From Microbacterium psychrotolerans (lineage in GTDB: Bacteria > Actinomycetota > Actinomycetes > Actinomycetales > Microbacteriaceae): a DNA stretch of 64,000 bases. Below, one piece after another: positions 17,510 through 25,831 of this stretch (the first letter of the stretch is position 1; each line of letters opens with the position of its first letter). The notes under the pieces were generated by a model. The model did no database searches, was not told the DNA's origin, and worked only from the letters and a program-made list of their open reading frames with translations. The translations under genes were made by a program, and so were the position numbers. The stretch spans positions 520,400-584,399 of the forward strand of contig NZ_JAVFWO010000001.1 in NCBI RefSeq assembly GCF_031085295.1, in the 5' to 3' direction.

Positions 17510-18534
17510 TGCTGGGCTCCCTTCCGGCGACGGCGGCGCTGGATGACGCCGCGACCGCCCTCGTCGCGCACGAGGCGACGGGTGATGCCGAGGTTGATCA
17601 GGCCGATGGCGAGGATGATGATGAACAGGATCCACGCCAGGGCTGCGGCGCGGCCGAAGTTGAACTCGCCCCAGCCGATGTTGTAGAGGTACAACGTGAT
17701 CGTCAGCCACTGGTTGGCGGCGCCGCCGCGGCCGAACGTGTCGAACATGCGCGGCTCGTCGAAGATCTGCAGGCCGCCGATCGTCGAGGTGATGATCACG
17801 AAGATGAGCGTCGGCTTCAGCGACGGGAGAGTGATGCTGAAGAACTGGCGGAAGGCGTTGGCGCCGTCGACGGTGGCGGCCTCGTAGTACTCACGGGGCA
17901 CGGCCTGCATCGCGGCCAGCAGGATCAGGGCGTTGTAGCCCGTCCAGCGGAAGTTGACCATCGTCGCGATGGCGATGTGGCTCCAGAACGGGTCCTTGTG
18001 CCAGGCGATCGGGTCCAGCCCGATGCTGGTGAGGATGTTGTTCACCAGACCGTGGTTGTCGCCGAACATGTTGCTGAAGATCAGCGCGACGGCGACCGGG
18101 GCCATGACGTACGGGAGCAGGACGCTCATCCGCCAGAAGGTCTTGGCCCGGATGTTGCGGTCGAGCATCGCCGCGATGAACAGCGCGAGCACGATCTGCG
18201 GCACCGACGACAGCACGAAGATGCTGAACGTGTTGCGCAGGGCGATCCAGAAGTCAGCCTGCGACAGGATCCAGATGTACTGGTCGAAGCCGACGAACGT
18301 GCCGGAGTTGCGGACGAGGTCCCACTCCTGGAAAGAGATGACCGCCGTGTAGACGATCGGGAAGAGTCCCACGATCGCGAACAGGATGAAGAACGGCGAG
18401 ATGTAGAGATAGGGCGAGACCTTCAGGTCCCAGCGGCTCATGCGATGGGAGAAGGACAGCACGCGCGGCGCGCGTTCGGGCTTGGGCCGATCGTCCGGCC
18501 CCGATGCCGTGGGGCGGGTTGCGGTCGAGGTCAC
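17506..18534 (-). CDS. cebF: cellobiose ABC transporter permease (CebF/MalF-like)
   Basis: A 342-residue sugar permease with a ~40-residue cytoplasmic N-terminus and about six hydrophobic segments starting at LYISPFFILFAIVGLFPIVYTAVI. The EAA loop is YYEAATVDGANAFRQFFSITLPSLKP. The GTG at 18534 is preceded by CGGAG within a G/C-rich leader. It lies 132 bases downstream of cebE, with a strong 14-bp hairpin in the gap that probably lowers its expression relative to the binding protein. Confidence 0.9.
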   Translation of the reverse strand: MTSTATRPTASGPDDRPKPERAPRVLSFSHRMSRWDLKVSPYLYISPFFILFAIVGLFPIVYTAVISFQEWDLVRNSGTFVGFDQYIWILSQADFWIALRNTFSIFVLSSVPQIVLALFIAAMLDRNIRAKTFWRMSVLLPYVMAPVAVALIFSNMFGDNHGLVNNILTSIGLDPIAWHKDPFWSHIAIATMVNFRWTGYNALILLAAMQAVPREYYEAATVDGANAFRQFFSITLPSLKPTLIFVIITSTIGGLQIFDEPRMFDTFGRGGAANQWLTITLYLYNIGWGEFNFGRAAALAWILFIIILAIGLINLGITRRLVRDEGGRGVIQRRRRRKGAQQ

Positions 18535-18574
18535 CGGGGGGCTCCGATCCGGATGGAGAGTGGGCGCTGGAGGC

Positions 18575-18611
18575 GGAGTGCGTGCGGGCCGCGGGGACCC
18601 GCACGCACTCC
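18575..18611 (-). terminator. cebE-cebF intergenic hairpin (attenuator or mRNA stabiliser)
   Basis: Perfect 14-bp arms GGAGTGCGTGCGGG (18575-18588) and CCCGCACGCACTCC (18598-18611) enclose a 9-base loop. It lies 56 bases after the cebE stop and 41 before the cebF start. Hairpins in this position in sugar ABC operons raise binding-protein yield over permease by partial termination or 3'-end protection. There is no T-run, so partial rather than full termination is likely. Confidence 0.7.
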
Positions 18612-18666
18612 GGTGGTGATGTCAGATCACGTCCGGCGAGCGGACATGGTCGTCAGTGTCGACCGA

Positions 18667-19941
18667 TCAGAACGCTTCGACTTCGGCGACGTAGGTGTCC
18701 CACGAGGTCTGCGCGTCCTCGACACCGTCGAAGACTCGCGTGATGGCGTCCTGCAGCGCGGTGTTGTACTTGAAGTAGTCCGCGCTCTTGTACGGCGTGA
18801 CCGTGATCGCCTCAGAGCGGTCGGCGAAGATCGAGCCGGTCGGGGCGTCGGCGAAGTACTCGTTGGTCGAGTCCGTGATCGACGGAGCGGCCTGCGCGTC
18901 GACCGCGCTCGGGAACGCACCGACGTTGACGAAGGTCTTCTCCTGCTGCTCCGGAGCGGTCAGCCAGTCGGCGAGGGCGAGAGCCGCCTCGACGTTCTTG
19001 CCGTTCGCGGGGACGGTCAGGTACGAGCCGCCCCAGTTGCCGCCGCCGTTGGGGAACGCGTTCGCGATCTCCCAGCCGGTGACCTCGGGAGCGTTGCCCG
19101 AGATGATGCCGAGCATCCACGGCGGGCACAGCATCGCGGCGAACTCACCGTTGGCCATCGAGGCGTTCCAGTCGTCCGACCACTGGCCGGAGTAGGCCGA
19201 GTTCGGGATGCCGCGCTCGACGACGAGGTTGTAGGCGTCCTCGAGCTCCGGGTTGGAGGTCGCGACCACGGTGCCGTCGGGCTCGTCGTACGGGAACTCG
19301 ATCTGGTTGACGATGCCCTGGAACGCCGAGTTGGCGGAGTCGAGCATCGGCTTGCCGGTCGCAGCCTTGTACTGGTCGGCCAGGTCGAAGAAGGTGTCCC
19401 AGTCGCCGTCGATCGCCGAGGCGACCTCGTCGGGCGTCGAGGGCAGGCCGGCGGCCGCGAACAGGTCGGCGCGGTAGCACACCGCCTGCGGTCCGATGTC
19501 GGTGCCGAAGCCCACGAGACGCCCGTCGGCGTCGGTCGCGGCCTCTTCCTTCCAGTCGACCCAGCGACCCTTGGCGCTGTCGGGCACCTCGGCGAGCAGG
19601 TCGGAGTACTGCATGGCCTCGGCGAACCAGTCGACCTCGACGGCCTCGATGTCGGCGAGGCCCTCCTTGCCGAGCTTCGCGAAGAAGTTCGAGCGGGCGT
19701 CGTCGGTGATGGCCGCCTTGTTGTGGACGATCTTCACGTTCGGGTTCTCGTCCATGTACTCCTGGAGGAGTTCATCGTCGTAGCCGAAGTCATTGAAGGT
19801 CGCCAGGGTCAGCGTGATCTCGCCGTCTTCGCTGCCGGCGTCGTCGTTGCCGCTGCCGCTGGCGCAGCCGGCGAGGACGATGGCGGAAGCCGAGAATGCG
19901 GCGATTGCCACAGCGCTTCTGCGGAAGGCGCGTGCGTTCAC
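18667..19941 (-). CDS. cebE: cellobiose-binding lipoprotein (ABC transporter)
   Basis: A 424-residue extracellular sugar-binding protein of the ABC type-1 family. A signal peptide ends in the lipobox IVLAGC with the lipidated Cys at residue 26, followed by a Ser/Gly/Asp-rich linker and then the mature domain (EITLTLATFNDFGYDDELLQEYM...). The start is set at the GTG at 19941 (MNARAFRRSA) rather than the GTG at 19947, because AAAGGAG overlaps the latter and stands five bases before the former. It is the first gene of the cellobiose operon. Assignment to cellobiose rests on the operators and the beta-glucosidase, not on the protein alone. Confidence 0.87.
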   Translation of the reverse strand: MNARAFRRSAVAIAAFSASAIVLAGCASGSGNDDAGSEDGEITLTLATFNDFGYDDELLQEYMDENPNVKIVHNKAAITDDARSNFFAKLGKEGLADIEAVEVDWFAEAMQYSDLLAEVPDSAKGRWVDWKEEAATDADGRLVGFGTDIGPQAVCYRADLFAAAGLPSTPDEVASAIDGDWDTFFDLADQYKAATGKPMLDSANSAFQGIVNQIEFPYDEPDGTVVATSNPELEDAYNLVVERGIPNSAYSGQWSDDWNASMANGEFAAMLCPPWMLGIISGNAPEVTGWEIANAFPNGGGNWGGSYLTVPANGKNVEAALALADWLTAPEQQEKTFVNVGAFPSAVDAQAAPSITDSTNEYFADAPTGSIFADRSEAITVTPYKSADYFKYNTALQDAITRVFDGVEDAQTSWDTYVAEVEAF

Positions 19942-20017
19942 TGTCACTCCTTTGTGTTGTCAGGGTCGTGTGTGTTGCAGGATCGGCTCGGAGGGATCCT
20001 CGCCGGCTGGTGTGTCG

Positions 20018-20031
20018 TGGGAGCGTTCCCA
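20018..20031. promoter_or_regulatory. CebR-type operator 1
   Basis: TGGGAGCGTTCCCA matches the 14-bp CebR/CelR consensus TGGGAGCGCTCCCA at 13 of 14 positions. It lies about 77 bases upstream of the cebE start. Confidence 0.75.
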
Positions 20032-20051
20032 ACGATCGAGACGCCACGCTA

Positions 20052-20065
20052 CGGGAGCGCTCCCA
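20052..20065. promoter_or_regulatory. CebR-type operator 2
   Basis: CGGGAGCGCTCCCA contains the perfect 12-bp palindrome GGGAGCGCTCCC and differs from the consensus only in its first base. It is 34 bases from operator 1, close to three helical turns. Confidence 0.75.
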
Positions 20066-20073
20066 CGAAGTCA

Positions 20074-20087
20074 AGGGAGCGCTCCCA
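20074..20087. promoter_or_regulatory. CebR-type operator 3
   Basis: AGGGAGCGCTCCCA, again the perfect GGGAGCGCTCCC core with one deviation at the first base. It is 22 bases from operator 2 (about two helical turns), so the three sites could bind repressor on one DNA face. It lies between cebE and the divergent purS promoter. Confidence 0.75.
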
Positions 20088-20153
20088 CGGTTTGATCACG
20101 GTTGCGTCACGAGCCCTCCGACGGGCGGTCGATACGACGGATGCCGGGGCCCG

Positions 20154-20159
20154 TAGACT
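20154..20159 (+). promoter_or_regulatory. purS -10 element
   Basis: TAGACT, followed by GGA, lies 37 bases before the purS ATG. The same TAGACTGGA is found upstream of purL (51326), and TAGGCTGGA precedes purD. Confidence 0.45.
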
Positions 20160-20196
20160 GGAGGCGACCCCTGCCCGCGACATCCGGAGCTGTCAC

Positions 20197-20445
20197 ATGC
20201 CCACCATCGTCGTCGACGTCATGCCCAAGGCCGAGCTTCTGGACCCGCAGGGGAAGGCCGTCTCCGGCGCATTCGCCCGACTCGGGGTCTCCGACTTCAG
20301 CGCGGTGCGCATCGGCAAGCGGTTCGAGCTCACCGTCGAAGGCGAGGTCACCGAAGAGGTGCTCGCCGAGGCCCAGCGCATCGCCGACGAGATCCTGTCG
20401 AACGCGGTGATCGAGGACGTCGTCGGCATCGAGGTCGTGGAATGA
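20197..20445 (+). CDS. purS: phosphoribosylformylglycinamidine synthase subunit PurS
   Basis: An 82-residue PurS, the small scaffold subunit that links PurQ and PurL in the FGAM synthetase complex of organisms with small PurL. It shows [34 protein letters not shown] and a C-terminal [12 protein letters not shown], all typical. The ATG at 20197 is preceded by CCGGAG seven bases upstream. Its stop overlaps the purQ start by four bases (ATGA). The very long open frame running through it from upstream is antisense to the ceb operon and is not coding. Confidence 0.95.
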   Translation: MPTIVVDVMPKAELLDPQGKAVSGAFARLGVSDFSAVRIGKRFELTVEGEVTEEVLAEAQRIADEILSNAVIEDVVGIEVVE

Positions 20446-21149
20446 CCGCCCGCATCGGGGTCATCACCTTCCCCGGCTCGCTCGATGACCGCGACGCCCA
20501 GCGGGCGATCGAGATCGCCGGCGGCGAGCCCGTTGCGCTGTGGCACGGCTCGCACGACCTCGACGGCGTCGATGGCCTCGTGCTGCCGGGCGGCTTCAGC
20601 TACGGTGACTACCTGCGCGCGGGCGCGATCGCGGCGCTCGCTCCGATCATGTCGGAGGTGAAGGATGCCGCAGCGCAGGGCATGCCCATCCTCGGCATCT
20701 GCAACGGCTTCCAGATGCTCGTCGAGGCGCACCTGCTCCCGGGGGGCCTGATCCGCAACGCGCACCAGCAGTTCATCCGCCGCGACCAGCGCCTCCGCGT
20801 CGAGAACAACGACACGGCATGGACGCATGAATTCACCTCCGGCCAGGAGATCGTGATCCCGCTGAAGAACGCCGACGGCGGCTACATCGCCTCCGAGAGC
20901 GAGCTCGATCGCCTCGAGGGCGAGGGTCTCGTGGTGTTCCGGTACGTCGGCGTGAACCCCAACGGATCGCTCCGCGACATCGCCGGCATCTCCAACGAGC
21001 GCGGCAACGTGGTCGGCCTCATGCCGCACCCGGAGCACGCGGTCGAGGCGGGCTTCGGTCCCGACACCGCGGTCGCCATGCGGTCGGGCGTCGACGGCCT
21101 GTCGTTCTTCACCTCGGCCATCGCGGCCGTGGTCGCTCAGGCCGCCTGA
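20442..21149 (+). CDS. purQ: phosphoribosylformylglycinamidine synthase subunit PurQ
   Basis: The 235-residue glutaminase subunit of FGAM synthetase, supplying ammonia to PurL. Class I amidotransferase features: nucleophile Cys87 in [24 protein letters not shown] near the N-terminus, and the His-Glu pair in [10 protein letters not shown]. It is coupled to purS by an ATGA overlap. purL is 30 kb away at 51374, so the three subunits of one complex are split over two loci. Confidence 0.97.
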   Translation: MTARIGVITFPGSLDDRDAQRAIEIAGGEPVALWHGSHDLDGVDGLVLPGGFSYGDYLRAGAIAALAPIMSEVKDAAAQGMPILGICNGFQMLVEAHLLPGGLIRNAHQQFIRRDQRLRVENNDTAWTHEFTSGQEIVIPLKNADGGYIASESELDRLEGEGLVVFRYVGVNPNGSLRDIAGISNERGNVVGLMPHPEHAVEAGFGPDTAVAMRSGVDGLSFFTSAIAAVVAQAA

Positions 21150-21266
21150 GCACCGGACATCACCACCGGTCGCCGGGCCCGTCGAAGCGCCCCCCGGTCG
21201 CCAGGCTCCGTCGAGGGTCGGCGGGCTCGTCCAAGCGCCCTTCGACGAGCGCAGCGACCGAACCTC
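21150..21266. repeat. REP-like intergenic sequence between purQ and DUF1761 gene
   Basis: Three related words occur here: CGTCGAAGCGCC, CGTCGAGGGTCGG and CTTCGACGAGCGCAGCGACC. They resemble the widespread TTCGACNNGCTCAG-type intergenic elements of actinobacteria. A related word, CCTGTCGAAGCGCC, occurs at 33426-33439. Both sites lie between convergent genes. Confidence 0.4.
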
Positions 21267-21698
21267 TCAGACGGTGCCCGCCGGCGGCCACACGCCGATG
21301 ATGAGCGCCATCACGACGATCGTCACGAGCTCGTGCGCGATGTTCAGCACCGTCAGGGACGACGGCCGCCCCTCGAAGGCATCGTGCGTGATGAACCGCG
21401 CGGCCGTGAAGCCGGCCCACAGGATGACGCCCGTCGCCAGTGCCGACCAGAGGTAACTGCCGCCATAGAAGTGCCACGCGATCGACGAGGCGCCGGCGAG
21501 CACCCACGCCGTCACGAAGCTGACGATGACGGTCACGGCGATCGGCACGACGGCGGTCGCTCCCGGGCGGTCCATGTCAACCTTCGCCAGTTTCGCCCAG
21601 CGCGTGCCAAACACCTTCGGGGTGTACCAGATGCTGCCGACGACCATGCTCGACGCCGTCGCGATGAGCACCGCCCAGTAGTTGATCTCGGGAACCAC
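21267..21698 (-). CDS. DUF1761 family membrane protein
   Basis: A 143-residue protein with four hydrophobic segments, matching the DUF1761 pattern: the N-terminal INYWAVLIATASSMVVGSIWYTPKVFGTRWAKL, a central TVIVSFVTAWVLAGA, an FTAARFITHDAFEGRPSSLTVLNIAHE stretch and a last TM VTIVVMALIIGVWPP. The biochemical role is unknown. The GTG at 21698 is chosen because GAGGAGG stands five bases upstream; the longer frame upstream is antisense to the next gene. It is divergent from the 2-hydroxyacid dehydrogenase. Confidence 0.83.
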   Translation of the reverse strand: MVPEINYWAVLIATASSMVVGSIWYTPKVFGTRWAKLAKVDMDRPGATAVVPIAVTVIVSFVTAWVLAGASSIAWHFYGGSYLWSALATGVILWAGFTAARFITHDAFEGRPSSLTVLNIAHELVTIVVMALIIGVWPPAGTV

Positions 21699-21807
21699 GT
21701 CCGCCTCCTCGTTCCGGGGCGCCGCTCGGGCCGCGGTGTCCGCTGGGCCAGAGCGTAGCGCCGCCCGGCGACGTCGGCCCGTCGCCTCGCCGGGTAGCGT
21801 GGACAGG

Positions 21808-22752
21808 GTGAGCAGTCGCAACCGAAACCTCGTCGTCAGCGTTCCGACCGAAGAACTCGCCGCAGACCTGGGCGCGCTTCCCGACGGGGTCGAGCTGGTG
21901 GTGTGGCCGATGGATGCCGCCGCCCCGCGCGACCGGTTCGACATCGTCGTGCCGCCCTACATGTCGATGGCGCGCGTTCTCGAACGCCTCGAGGGCATCG
22001 AGGTCGGGCTCGTGCAGGGCCAGTCGATCGGCTACGACGGCGTCGCCGACATCCTGCCGTCGGGGCTCGTGTTCGCCAACGCGGCGTCGGTGCACGAGAC
22101 ATCGACCGCCGAGCTGGCCGTGGGTCTGGCGATCACGGCGCAGCGGCACCTCGACGCGTTCGCGGTCGACACCTCAGCGGGACGCTGGGCGCCGGTCTTC
22201 GCGCAGAGCCTCGCCGACCGGCGCGTGCTGCTGCTCGGGTACGGAGGGGTGGGCCAGGCCGTGGCCGCACGGCTGTCCGGTTTCGAGGTCGAGCTCACCG
22301 CGGTCGCGTCGCGGGCTCGCGAGGAGGACGGCGCGCACGGCGTGGACCATGTGCACGGGGTGGACGAGCTCCCCGACCTCCTCCCCCGCGCCGAGATCGT
22401 GATCCTCACGCTGCCCGGCGGCGACGCCACCCGGCACATCGTGGACGATGCGTTCCTGGCTGCGCTTCCGGACGGCGCGCTCGTCGTCAACGTCGGGCGG
22501 GGCTCGCTCATCGACACCGAGGCGCTCGTCGACCACGTACGCCGCGGCCGGATCCGCGCAGGTCTCGACGTGACCGACCCGGAGCCCCTGCCCGAGGGTC
22601 ACGCGCTCTGGGGACTGCCGGGGGTGCTGGTCTCGCCGCACGTGGGGGGCGCCTCGAGCGCGATGCGCCCGCGCGTGGCCCGCCTCGTCCGCACGCAGAT
22701 CGAGCGCCTCGCCGCCGGAGAGCCGCCGATCAACGTCGTCCTCGGCGGCTGA
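21808..22752 (+). CDS. D-isomer-specific 2-hydroxyacid dehydrogenase
   Basis: A 314-residue NAD(P)-dependent dehydrogenase. The catalytic lobe covers the N- and C-termini and the Rossmann lobe contains LLLGYGGVGQAVAARLSGF (~137-155). Catalytic residues can be placed at Arg in VVNVGRGSLIDTEAL, Glu in LDVTDPEPLPEGH and His in LVSPHVGGASS. The substrate is not determinable; glyoxylate/hydroxypyruvate or other 2-keto acids are possible. The GTG at 21808 is preceded by TAGCGT at 21795-21800 with a 7-base gap, hence a leaderless transcript. Confidence 0.9.
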   Translation: MSSRNRNLVVSVPTEELAADLGALPDGVELVVWPMDAAAPRDRFDIVVPPYMSMARVLERLEGIEVGLVQGQSIGYDGVADILPSGLVFANAASVHETSTAELAVGLAITAQRHLDAFAVDTSAGRWAPVFAQSLADRRVLLLGYGGVGQAVAARLSGFEVELTAVASRAREEDGAHGVDHVHGVDELPDLLPRAEIVILTLPGGDATRHIVDDAFLAALPDGALVVNVGRGSLIDTEALVDHVRRGRIRAGLDVTDPEPLPEGHALWGLPGVLVSPHVGGASSAMRPRVARLVRTQIERLAAGEPPINVVLGG

Positions 22753-22814
22753 GGCATGCCCTTCTCATCGACCTCGCCGTGAGGTAGGAACGAGGGGAGG
22801 ACGGTGAGCAAGCG

Positions 22815-23399
22815 GTGGACGATTCGCGGGCGGCAGACCGGAGGGCGACGGTGGAGCGCCTTCCCGCCTCGACGTGCTGGGAGTACGTGCAGGACGCGAA
22901 GCTCGGCCGCCTCGCCGTGATCAACGCCGACGGCGCTCCCGACATCTTCCCCGTGAACCACCTCGCGCACGAGGGCTCGCTCTTCATCCGCACAGCCCGC
23001 GACCCGAAGCTGCTCCACATCGCTCAGCATCCGCTCGTCGCCTTCGAAGTGGACGGCGAGACGGACGACTTCTACTGGAGCGTCGTCATCAGGGGCCGCG
23101 CGGAGCGCGTCACGCGCGACGACGAGATCCGCGACAGCGGCGTGCGGCGCCTGACGTCGTGGAGCCCGACCGTCAAGCTCTTCGTGATCAAGGTCGTTGC
23201 GAGCACCGTCACGGGCCGGCGGTTCCCGACCCGCGCGGGCAGGGCGGACTCCCCCCTTGCGTTCGGAGGCGATGCCGCTGCTCCATCGGCACCGGAGGCG
23301 CCTGCTCCGGTGCGCGGCGATCGGCCCGAGCCCATCCCGCACTTCGGGCCCCGCACCGGGTCCCACGTCGTTCAACCCGACGCGGAGGCCGACAGCTGA
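22815..23399 (+). CDS. pyridoxamine 5'-phosphate oxidase-related (flavin/F420-binding split barrel) protein
   Basis: A 194-residue protein with the split beta-barrel of the PNPOx-like superfamily: CWEYVQDAKLGRLAVINADGAPDIFPVNHLAHEGSLFIRTA (~21-61), then VAFEVDGETDDFYWSVVIRGRAERV. Actinobacterial members bind FMN, F420 or heme and mostly have unknown substrates. After ~residue 150 it continues into a Pro/Ala-rich tail. The start is uncertain: the GTG at 22815 gives MDDSRAADRR, and the GTG at 22851 (MERLPASTCW) is a possible shorter start. It is convergent with apt. Confidence 0.75.
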   Translation: MDDSRAADRRATVERLPASTCWEYVQDAKLGRLAVINADGAPDIFPVNHLAHEGSLFIRTARDPKLLHIAQHPLVAFEVDGETDDFYWSVVIRGRAERVTRDDEIRDSGVRRLTSWSPTVKLFVIKVVASTVTGRRFPTRAGRADSPLAFGGDAAAPSAPEAPAPVRGDRPEPIPHFGPRTGSHVVQPDAEADS

Positions 23400-23430
23400 C
23401 GGCCCACCGGCCGCGGTGGCGCGTCGCCAG

Positions 23431-23949
23431 TCAGGCCGTGAACACGGTGTGCACGTCGCCGACGATCTCGCGGCCGCCGAGCGCGGTCAGCTCCATGAGC
23501 ACCGCAGTGCCGACGACCACGCCGCCCAGCTCTGCGACGAGCTGGTGCGCGGCGACCAGGGTGCCCCCCGTGGCGAGCACGTCGTCGACCAGCAGCACGC
23601 GGCTGCCGCCGGCGACGTCGTCGTGGGCCTCGATCGTCGCCGTCCCGTACTCGAGCGCGTACGTGACGGATGCCGCGGGCAGCGGCAGTTTGCCGGCCTT
23701 GCGGATCGGCACCAGCCCCGCGCCGGCCTCCATCGCGGCCGCGCCGGCAAGCAGGAACCCACGGGCCTCGACCCCCGCGACGACGTCGAAGGACCCCTCG
23801 AAGGGCGCGATCATCGCGTGGATGACGGTGCGGAGGGCCCGGGCATCCGCCAGCAGGGGCGTGATGTCGCGGAACAGCACCCCCGGCTCGGGATAATCGG
23901 GGATCGTGCGGATCAGGGATTCGGCGCGGGTGAGGGCTTCGGACAGCAC
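23431..23949 (-). CDS. apt: adenine phosphoribosyltransferase
   Basis: A 172-residue salvage enzyme converting adenine and PRPP to AMP. The N-terminal IPDYPEPGVLFRDITPLL is the APT signature, and the PRPP-binding loop is VLLVDDVLATGGTLVA (~119-134). VVAGVEARGFLLAGAAA carries the adenine-site residues. The GTG at 23949 has TAGGGT (complement of 23956-23961) six bases upstream, indicating a leaderless message. It is divergent from the glucosidase gene with 72 bases between starts, in which the LacI-type operator at 23995-24008 lies. Confidence 0.95.
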   Translation of the reverse strand: MLSEALTRAESLIRTIPDYPEPGVLFRDITPLLADARALRTVIHAMIAPFEGSFDVVAGVEARGFLLAGAAAMEAGAGLVPIRKAGKLPLPAASVTYALEYGTATIEAHDDVAGGSRVLLVDDVLATGGTLVAAHQLVAELGGVVVGTAVLMELTALGGREIVGDVHTVFTA

Positions 23950-23994
23950 CCGCCCACCCTACGCCCGGGGTCTGGATGCGGCTCGACGTCACGA

Positions 23995-24008
23995 TGTAAG
24001 CGCTTGCA
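23995..24008. promoter_or_regulatory. LacI-type operator upstream of GH13 glucosidase
   Basis: TGTAAGCGCTTGCA is an inverted repeat (TGNAAGCGCTTNCA) with the central CG typical of LacI/GalR operators. It ends two bases before the -10 TACACT (24010-24015) of the glucosidase gene, which itself is six bases from the ATG. The LacI regulator at 25832 is the likely ligand-responsive repressor. Confidence 0.65.
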
Positions 24009-24021
24009 GTACACTGGCCGG

Positions 24022-25704
24022 ATGACTTCCGCAGAGACCGCTGAGCGCACGGACGCGTTCCTCGCCCCCATCGGCGGCGAGTGGTGGCGCACCGCCGTCA
24101 TCTACCAGATCTACCCCCGCTCCTTCGCAGACGCCTCGGGCGACGGCATCGGCGACCTGCCGGGCATCACCTCGCATCTCGACGACCTCGCCGATCTCGG
24201 CATCGACGCGATCTGGCTGAGCCCGTTCCAGCGGTCGCCGCAGAAGGACGCCGGTTACGACGTCAGCGACTACTGCGACGTCGACCCGCTGTTCGGCACG
24301 CTGTCCGACTTCGACGCGATGCTCGCCGGAGCGCACGACCGCGGCATCCGTGTCATCGTCGATCTCGTCCCCAACCATTCGTCCGACCAGCACGAGTGGT
24401 TCCAGCAGGCGCTGGCCGCCGCACCCGGCAGCCCCGAGCGCGGGCGCTACATGTTCCGCGACGGCAAGGGCGCGCACGGCGAAGTGCCCCCGAACAACTG
24501 GGAGTCGGTCTTCGGCGGCCCGGCCTGGACGCGCGTCGTCGAGGCCGACGGCCGGCCCGGCCAGTGGTACCTGCACCTCTTCGACTCGTCGCAGCCCGAC
24601 TTCGACTGGTCGAACGAGGAGGTGCGCGAGGAGTTCCGCCGCATCCTGCGCTTCTGGCTCGACCGCGGCGTCGACGGCTTCCGCGTCGACGTGGCGCATG
24701 GCCTCGTCAAGGCCGAGGGCCTGCCCGACTACATCCCCGACCCCGAGGCCGGGTCGATGGGCGGCGAAGAGGAGAACGTGCCCTACTGGGGTCAGGATGC
24801 CGTGCACGAGGTGTACCGCGACTGGCGCAAGATCCTCCAGGAGTACCAGGGCGACCGCGCCCTCGCCGCCGAGGCGTGGCTGCCGACCGCGGAGCGCACG
24901 GCCGAGTGGGTGCGCTCCGACGAGATGCACCAGGCCTTCAACTTCCCGTACCTGCAGACCGAGTGGAACGCCGCGGATCTCCGCGAGGTCATCGATGTGT
25001 CGCTGCGGGCGTTCCCGGGCGTCGGTGCGCCGAGCACGTGGGTGCTGTCGAACCACGACGTCGTGCGCCACGCCTCGCGCCTCGCGCTGACCGCCGAGAA
25101 TCCCCAGGGCCACGGCATCGGCCCGGAGTCACCGGGTCAGCCGATCCCCGAGGTGGGCCTGGCTCGCGCCCGCGCCGCCACGACGCTCATGCTCGCGCTC
25201 CCGGGCTCGGCCTACCTCTACCAGGGCGAGGAGCTCGGCCTTCCCGAGGTCATCGACATCCCCGGCGAGGCGCGTCAGGACCCGACCTGGTTCCGCACGA
25301 ACGGCGAGCGCTACGGCCGCGACGGCTGCCGCGTGCCGATCCCGTGGAACGCGGATGCGCCGGCCTACGGCTTCAACGCGAGCGGTGCGTCCTGGCTGCC
25401 GCAGCCGGCGGAGTGGGCGCGGCTCGCGCGCGACGTGCAGTCCGGCGTCGAGGGGTCCACCCTCGAGCTGTACCGCACCCTGCTCGCGGAGCGTCGCGCG
25501 CGGTCGCTCGGCGCGGGCTCCCTCGAGTGGATCGACGGCTACGGTACGGATGCCGTCGCATTCCGCAACGGGAATGTCACGGTCGTCGCAAACACCGGTT
25601 CCACGCCGATCGCGCTGCCGGACGGTATCGTGATCGCGTCGAGCGGTCCGGTCGCTGACGGCGAGCTTCCCGCCGACACGACCGTCTGGGTGACGAACGA
25701 CTGA
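24022..25704 (+). CDS. GH13 alpha-glucosidase (oligo-1,6-glucosidase type)
   Basis: A 560-residue cytosolic GH13 enzyme. Conserved regions: DLVPNHSSDQH (I), GFRVDVAHG with nucleophile Asp223 (II), LAAEAW with acid/base Glu284 (III) and LSNHDVVRH with transition-state Asp346 (IV). The N-terminal WWRTAVIYQIYPRSFADASGDGIGDLPGI is typical of alpha-glucosidases acting on small maltodextrins, isomaltose or sucrose-type substrates; exact specificity cannot be given. The ATG follows TACACT with a six-base gap (leaderless). A LacI gene lies directly downstream and a LacI-type operator upstream. Confidence 0.92.
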   Translation: MTSAETAERTDAFLAPIGGEWWRTAVIYQIYPRSFADASGDGIGDLPGITSHLDDLADLGIDAIWLSPFQRSPQKDAGYDVSDYCDVDPLFGTLSDFDAMLAGAHDRGIRVIVDLVPNHSSDQHEWFQQALAAAPGSPERGRYMFRDGKGAHGEVPPNNWESVFGGPAWTRVVEADGRPGQWYLHLFDSSQPDFDWSNEEVREEFRRILRFWLDRGVDGFRVDVAHGLVKAEGLPDYIPDPEAGSMGGEEENVPYWGQDAVHEVYRDWRKILQEYQGDRALAAEAWLPTAERTAEWVRSDEMHQAFNFPYLQTEWNAADLREVIDVSLRAFPGVGAPSTWVLSNHDVVRHASRLALTAENPQGHGIGPESPGQPIPEVGLARARAATTLMLALPGSAYLYQGEELGLPEVIDIPGEARQDPTWFRTNGERYGRDGCRVPIPWNADAPAYGFNASGASWLPQPAEWARLARDVQSGVEGSTLELYRTLLAERRARSLGAGSLEWIDGYGTDAVAFRNGNVTVVANTGSTPIALPDGIVIASSGPVADGELPADTTVWVTND

Positions 25705-25831
25705 GCCGGAGCCTCCGGGTACGGCGGCCTCCGGGCACGAGCACCCCTCGTTGACCTGCCCACCTGTACGCGACACGCCGCGCGTGCTGTACACATAGGG
25801 CAGGTCGACCGGGGCGAAGAGAGGTGACGAC

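Noticed and set aside
17977..20196. A very long plus-strand open frame running into purS
   Set aside because: It is antisense to cebE and cebF, whose protein families are clear. Its predicted protein is Arg/Val/Asp-rich with no family pattern, as expected for the complement of GC-rich genes.
25751..25808. 11-bp imperfect inverted repeat between the glucosidase and LacI genes as a terminator
   Set aside because: The loop is 36 bases and one pair is mismatched. It may be coincidence in GC-rich DNA.
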